Assembly: GCF_918698115.1 (NCBI RefSeq)
Contig: NZ_CAKKLV010000030.1
Coordinates: forward strand, 1-57,068
Length of the DNA stretch: 57,068 bases
Reading direction: 5' to 3'
Source of the DNA: Peribacillus sp. Bi96
Lineage (GTDB): Bacteria; Bacillota; Bacilli; Bacillales; DSM-1321
The position numbers and the translations under genes are program-made. The notes beneath the pieces were generated by a model. That model saw nothing but the letters and a program-made list of their open reading frames with translations, did not search any database and was not told the origin of the DNA. This document shows, piece by piece, positions 54,006 through 57,068 of this stretch. Position 1 is the first letter of the stretch. Every line of letters starts with the position of its first letter.

Positions 54006-54579
54006 TTACTGTTTTAAATGGCAGCAGTCTTTGCCATGCATTTCAATTTTTATAGCTTGAATTGCTTTTTTAAAACTATAAATTTGCCCACCAAATCCTA
54101 ACTGGAATTGTTTCGCTTGTTTAATAGATTCAAAGGCAATAACTTGTGGTTGACAACAATTCAAGTTAATATCTGCATTTATAAGAAAGGTCGCCAACTT
54201 AGCACTTATCGTTGTATCTTTCAAAAAATCATGACAAATAATATGTGAGATGTCATTTTCTATTTCCTGAAAACGAAGAAGCCCACAATGAGGACAACAT
54301 GCGTGCTCCACGTGTTGATTTTTATTTATCAATTGAACCGAAAGTCTCGTGTTTGAATCCTTATAGCAATAAGAACAATGATTAGAAGACATGTAGCTTT
54401 GAGCAATTAGAGCAATTCCATTAGATGTTTTAAATACTTTCCGCTGATCAATTAATGGTTTTAAATCTCGGTAAACTGTCATTTCTGAGACTTCTAATCT
54501 TTTACTGATATCCGAAACACGCAGTTTCTTCTTGTTGTAACCATGTTAAAATTTGTTGTTGTCGATCAATCGGTAACAT
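54006..54579 (-). pseudogene. ycnK: ycnK-like copper-responsive repressor, frameshifted
   Basis: The start at 54579 reads MLPIDRQQQILTWLQQE, then a one-base shift near 54525 moves the HTH into another frame: KKLRVSDISKRLEVSEMTVYRDLKPL. The rest is open to 54006 and contains a second half with HACCPHCGLLRF and CCQPQVIAFESIKQAKQFQ, a NosL-like domain. DeoR HTH plus NosL-like domain is the architecture of YcnK, the copper-sensing repressor of B. subtilis. If the shift is real the protein is truncated; an alternative start (ATG at 54482) would lack most of the HTH. Sequencing error is possible. Confidence 0.75.
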
Positions 54580-54796
54580 TTTATCCCACCACTCTTTATT
54601 AGATGACGATTATAATCATTCTTTTGATCACTAATAATTATGACTATTTTATTTACGGAATACGGACAAGTGATATTGTGATAAAATATGTGAAATATTG
54701 TTGAACTGTAACAATATTGACGATAATTATTTATATCATTCAAATGTGAGAAAAGAATGAAGATTATAAAAATTACTTAAACCGCGTTTGAGGGAA

Positions 54797-55590
54797 ATGT
54801 TTTATCTATCTATAAATCACTTGATTTTTGCTCATAAAGTGGCAAAAGAATATCCTTTGAGAATGAGAAGAAAATCATTATTTAAACCAAAACTACATTT
54901 TCAAGCTGTTAAACAAATTAATTTAACCTTGAAACAAGGAGAAAGTATAGGTTTAGATGGTGAGAGAGTGGTAGTGGAAAAAGTACACTAGCGAAATTGA
55001 TTATGAGAATAGACCCATTAACATCTGGACAAATTTTATTAAACGGTCAATCGATTAATGGAGACCAAATGGTGATATAGCGATTTATAAACGAATGCAA
55101 ATAAGGCTTACAGGATTCATCATCTTCTTTACATCCCAAAATGCGCGTGAAGGAACTCCTGGAAGAACCAATTCGTAATTATTTCGCCAATGAAAAAAAT
55201 TCGTGAGAAGCAACGTGCTTGAAATTACTGAAGTGGGTGGATCCTGATTCTTCTTTTTTTATCATGATATTCCTATCAATTAAGTGGTGGGCAAAAACAG
55301 CGTGTTTGAATAGCAAAAGCCTTAGCTGTTAAGCCGGAAATCATAATATTTGACGAATCAATAGCCAGCTTAGATCAATCATCTCAAACATCCAAAATAA
55401 ATATGTTAAAACGTATACAAAAAAAGAACAATTATCCTATTTATTTATCACCCATGACTTAAAATCTACTCGAAAATTATGTGATCGTATCGCTGTCATG
55501 TATCAAGGAGAACTTGTGGAAACATTTAGTTGGGACTTTCAACAACTAAATCATCCCTATACTCGTTTCTTATTTCAAAATATGGATTAA
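54797..55590 (+). pseudogene. Peptide/nickel ABC transporter ATPase (OppF/DppF-like), decayed
   Basis: Successive frames match an OppF-type ATPase: FQAVKQINLTLKQGESIGLD (with a damaged Walker A, GERVVVEKV), IMRIDPLTSGQILLNGQSIN, LHPKMRVKELLEEPIRNYFA, a signature region around GGGQKQRV in another frame, EIIIFDESIASLDQSSQTS, and LFITHDLKSTRKLCDRIAVM then YQGELVETF. At least five frameshifts or stops are present. The partner genes (membrane and binding proteins) are absent. Confidence 0.85.
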
Positions 55591-55613
55591 CTATCAATTA
55601 GCCATTAAGTTTA

Positions 55614-55799
55614 ATGTGTCGTAGTTTCATTATTTTGATTGCGGAACCTACAGAGGCTAACTTTGTAAAGAATAGCATTATGTTTCATAAGAATTATCAG
55701 GGTGTAGAAGAAGGTAACTACTACTGTGAAGTGGAGTATTATCCACGAACTGAACAAGGAAAGTCATTGAGGGTTTATCAAACAAAAGGCGGAAAATAA
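55614..55799 (+). CDS. Hypothetical protein fragment, 61 aa
   Basis: The open frame contains AEPTEANFVKNSIMFHKNYQ, GVEEGNYYCEVEYYPRTEQG and ends RVYQTKGGK. The middle looks like a real beta-rich domain but the first 12 residues do not, and no ribosome binding site precedes the ATG. It is probably the 3' end of a lost gene, since a terminator follows its stop closely. Confidence 0.35.
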   Translation: MCRSFIILIAEPTEANFVKNSIMFHKNYQGVEEGNYYCEVEYYPRTEQGKSLRVYQTKGGK

Positions 55800-55802
55800 A
55801 TT

Positions 55803-55845
55803 AGGACTACACATTTTAGATATTTCTAATATGTGTAGTCCTTTT
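55803..55845 (+). terminator. Terminator after the 61-codon frame
   Basis: AGGACTACACAT (55803-55814) pairs with ATGTGTAGTCCT over 12 bases and is followed by TTTTAAT. Confidence 0.85.
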
Positions 55846-55980
55846 AATATCAACTATTAGGCTAATCCACCTAAATATAAAAAAGTGTTTGTTTTTTGAA
55901 GGTGATTCATTTATTTTGTTGTATTTTTAATAATTGGTAGATTAATTCTAAAAATATAGCAAACATGGAGGGGAAATTAC

Positions 55981-56835
55981 ATGAGTTGGAAAAAAACACT
56001 ATTGGCTGGAGTGATCAGCTTATCCTTGCTTGGTACAGGGTACGTCGGTCACGACCTAATCACCTCACAAAACGTATCGGCTGAACCCGCATCAGGAAAT
56101 GCACCAGGGCATTTGAAAAATGTTGAGACTTCCCAGCTTGATGAAATAATCAAAAGAGGATACATTCGGGTAGGAATGACCGGGGACTACAAACCATTTA
56201 CCTATTTGAACCGAGAAACAAATGAGTATGAAGGATTTGATGTGGACGCAGCCAAAGAGCTTGGCAAAAACCTTGGTGTGGAGGTGAAATTTGTCGCAAC
56301 CACATGGCCTACGATGATGAAAGATTTGCAAGCGGACAAATTTGATATCGCTGTGGGCGGTGTGACTCGCAATACAGCAAGACAAAAAAGCGCTTATGTA
56401 TCCCAAGGTTACCTTTCATTCGGTAAGGTGCCTTTGATTCGCAAGGAAGATAAAGACAAATATCTTACCATTGAAGATATCAACAAGCCTTCTATACGCA
56501 TCGGCGTAAATCCAGGCGGAACAAACGAAGAATTTGTCCGTCAGTATCTAAGCAATGCTAGGGTAATTGTTGTAGAAAACAACCTTGATATCCCTCATCT
56601 TGTTGCAGAAGGTACGTATGATGTTATGATCACTGACACAGTAGAAGCAATGCTGTATGCAAAAGCTGATCCCAGATTGTATGCGGCTCAAACTGACAAG
56701 CCTTTCACAAACAGTGAAAAAGGTTATATGATTCCTCGAGGTGACTTCATTTATGCAAGCTACTTGGAAATGTGGATGGATGAAATGAAGCTTCAAGGGG
56801 AATTTGACGCCCTCTATAAAAAGTGGATGGAATAG
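55981..56835 (+). CDS. Exported solute-binding protein (family 3, PheC-like)
   Basis: This 284-aa protein has a signal peptide (1 to about 34, LAGVISLSLLGTGYVG...VSA) with no lipobox Cys, and a type II periplasmic-binding fold: IKRGYIRVGMTGDYKPFTYL, EYEGFDVDAAKELGKNLGVE, FDIAVGGVTRNTARQKSAYV and IRIGVNPGGTNEEFVRQYLS. The GMTGDYKPF and GGVTRT-like motifs resemble cyclohexadienyl/prephenate dehydratase PheC as well as amino-acid binding proteins. There are no ABC permease genes nearby, and without lipidation it would be secreted, which favours a dehydratase-like or free binding role. GGAGGGG precedes the ATG. Confidence 0.83.
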   Translation: MSWKKTLLAGVISLSLLGTGYVGHDLITSQNVSAEPASGNAPGHLKNVETSQLDEIIKRGYIRVGMTGDYKPFTYLNRETNEYEGFDVDAAKELGKNLGVEVKFVATTWPTMMKDLQADKFDIAVGGVTRNTARQKSAYVSQGYLSFGKVPLIRKEDKDKYLTIEDINKPSIRIGVNPGGTNEEFVRQYLSNARVIVVENNLDIPHLVAEGTYDVMITDTVEAMLYAKADPRLYAAQTDKPFTNSEKGYMIPRGDFIYASYLEMWMDEMKLQGEFDALYKKWME

Positions 56836-56892
56836 TATATAGAGATGCTCCCAAAAAGCTATCCTAAATATTGCTGTATAGGGAAGCATTTA

Positions 56893-56946
56893 TACACTAA
56901 CAGGTGCTTTACTTCATTACCAGGAGCTGATCAGCAGCTCCTTTTC
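56893..56946 (+). repeat. Short dispersed repeat, copy E (left half) with terminator
   Basis: ACACTAACAGGTGCTTTACT is the left end of the repeat; its core hairpin is AGGAGCTGATCAGCAGCTCCT followed by TTTTC. The group II intron begins at the very next base, so the right half of the copy probably lies beyond the intron. Confidence 0.7.
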
Positions 56947-57068
56947 GTGCGCCCGGCATGGGTGCAATCTATAGGGTGCGAGTCCCGAACCATGAAGGCA
57001 GTAGTAATGGTTAGCTTAATGCAAGGGTGTCCATGGTGACGTGGAATCTGAAGGAAGCAAGCGGCAAA
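56947..57068 (+). mobile_element. Group IIC intron, 5' part (cut by window edge)
   Basis: The sequence from GTGCGCCCGGCATGGGTGCA onward, with ATAGGGTG...GTCCCGAA, CAAGGGTGTCC, GTGGAATCTGAAGGAAGC and CGGCAAA, follows the domain I core of group IIC introns such as the Oceanobacillus iheyensis O.i.I1 intron almost base for base. It begins GUGCG, as the 5' splice site requires, directly after a terminator hairpin and its T-tract, the known target of class C introns. The reverse transcriptase and the catalytic domain V must lie to the right of the window. Confidence 0.9.

Noticed and set aside
54601..54620. Imperfect palindrome ATGACGATTATAATCAT as a copper operator for the ycnK-like gene
   Set aside because: The half-sites are not symmetric enough and I do not see a match to a known operator.
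1..57068. CRISPR arrays, tRNA or rRNA genes, prophage structural genes, replication origins
   Set aside because: I looked for regularly spaced repeats, tRNA-like cloverleaf signals, rRNA sequence, phage structural genes and DnaA-box clusters and saw none.

Overview
The window looks like chromosomal DNA from a low-GC, spore-forming Bacillaceae bacterium, probably Peribacillus (the former Bacillus simplex group). This rests on strong AGGAGG-type ribosome binding sites, a GntR-controlled gluconate operon, a YteA-type DksA/TraR protein, a class D sortase with its acidic substrate, a lysine riboswitch on dapA and a YcnK-type copper sensor. The genus is an inference; no 16S rRNA or tRNA gene is present.

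Layout. 1-304: end of an IS3-family element. 1039-6300: yteA, two small ORFs around a long hairpin, and the gntR-gntK-gntP operon (minus strand) with a visible promoter, GntR palindrome and cre-like site. 6396-8596: a sortase-anchored acidic surface protein with its own class D sortase. 8800-9871: a 49-aa protein and a secreted DUF2690-like protein that lacks an ATG at its natural start. 10385-16281: a sigma-54 regulon, with an activator (CBS-like, PAS, AAA+, HTH), a -24/-12 promoter, an iron-type alcohol dehydrogenase, a permease and a succinate-semialdehyde-type dehydrogenase, closed by a perfect terminator. 16432-18273: MFS drug pump and TetR repressor. 18886-22752: a repeat-domain protein, an NAD(P)-binding protein, a 56-aa protein and a secreted metallo-beta-lactamase-fold hydrolase. 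22782-26598: hxlB, a decayed hxlA, zwf and an NAD-type gnd, which together look like a broken dissimilatory ribulose monophosphate (formaldehyde oxidation) cluster. 26647-29406: a DoxX protein and an unlinked accD-accA pair.

29837-40001: transport and redox genes, a DD-carboxypeptidase and riboswitch-controlled dapA, mixed with gene wrecks (an SDR, a betaine-binding protein, a threonine dehydratase, an IS6 transposase). 40682-42850: three small exported proteins. 42900-47488: the most accessory-looking segment. Two 39-bp near-identical direct repeats bracket an McrB-like AAA+ protein, a PD-(D/E)XK (McrC-like) nuclease and a DUF7662-like small protein, a likely type IV-like restriction/defence locus. 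47628-49580: PadR regulator and YhgE/Pip-like membrane protein with a perfect 13-bp inverted-repeat operator. 49628-55590: MFS and peptide-ABC pseudogenes, GNAT and methyltransferase genes, an IS3 remnant, and a PepSY membrane protein next to a frameshifted ycnK-like copper sensor. 55981-57068: an exported solute-binding protein, a short dispersed repeat ending in a terminator hairpin and, directly after the hairpin, the 5' end of a group IIC intron that runs out of the window.

The left half is mainly orderly catabolic operons. From about 29 kb on, decayed genes, IS remnants and copies of a short repeat (ends resembling AAACTAAC...GGTTAGTTT) show an accessory region under turnover.
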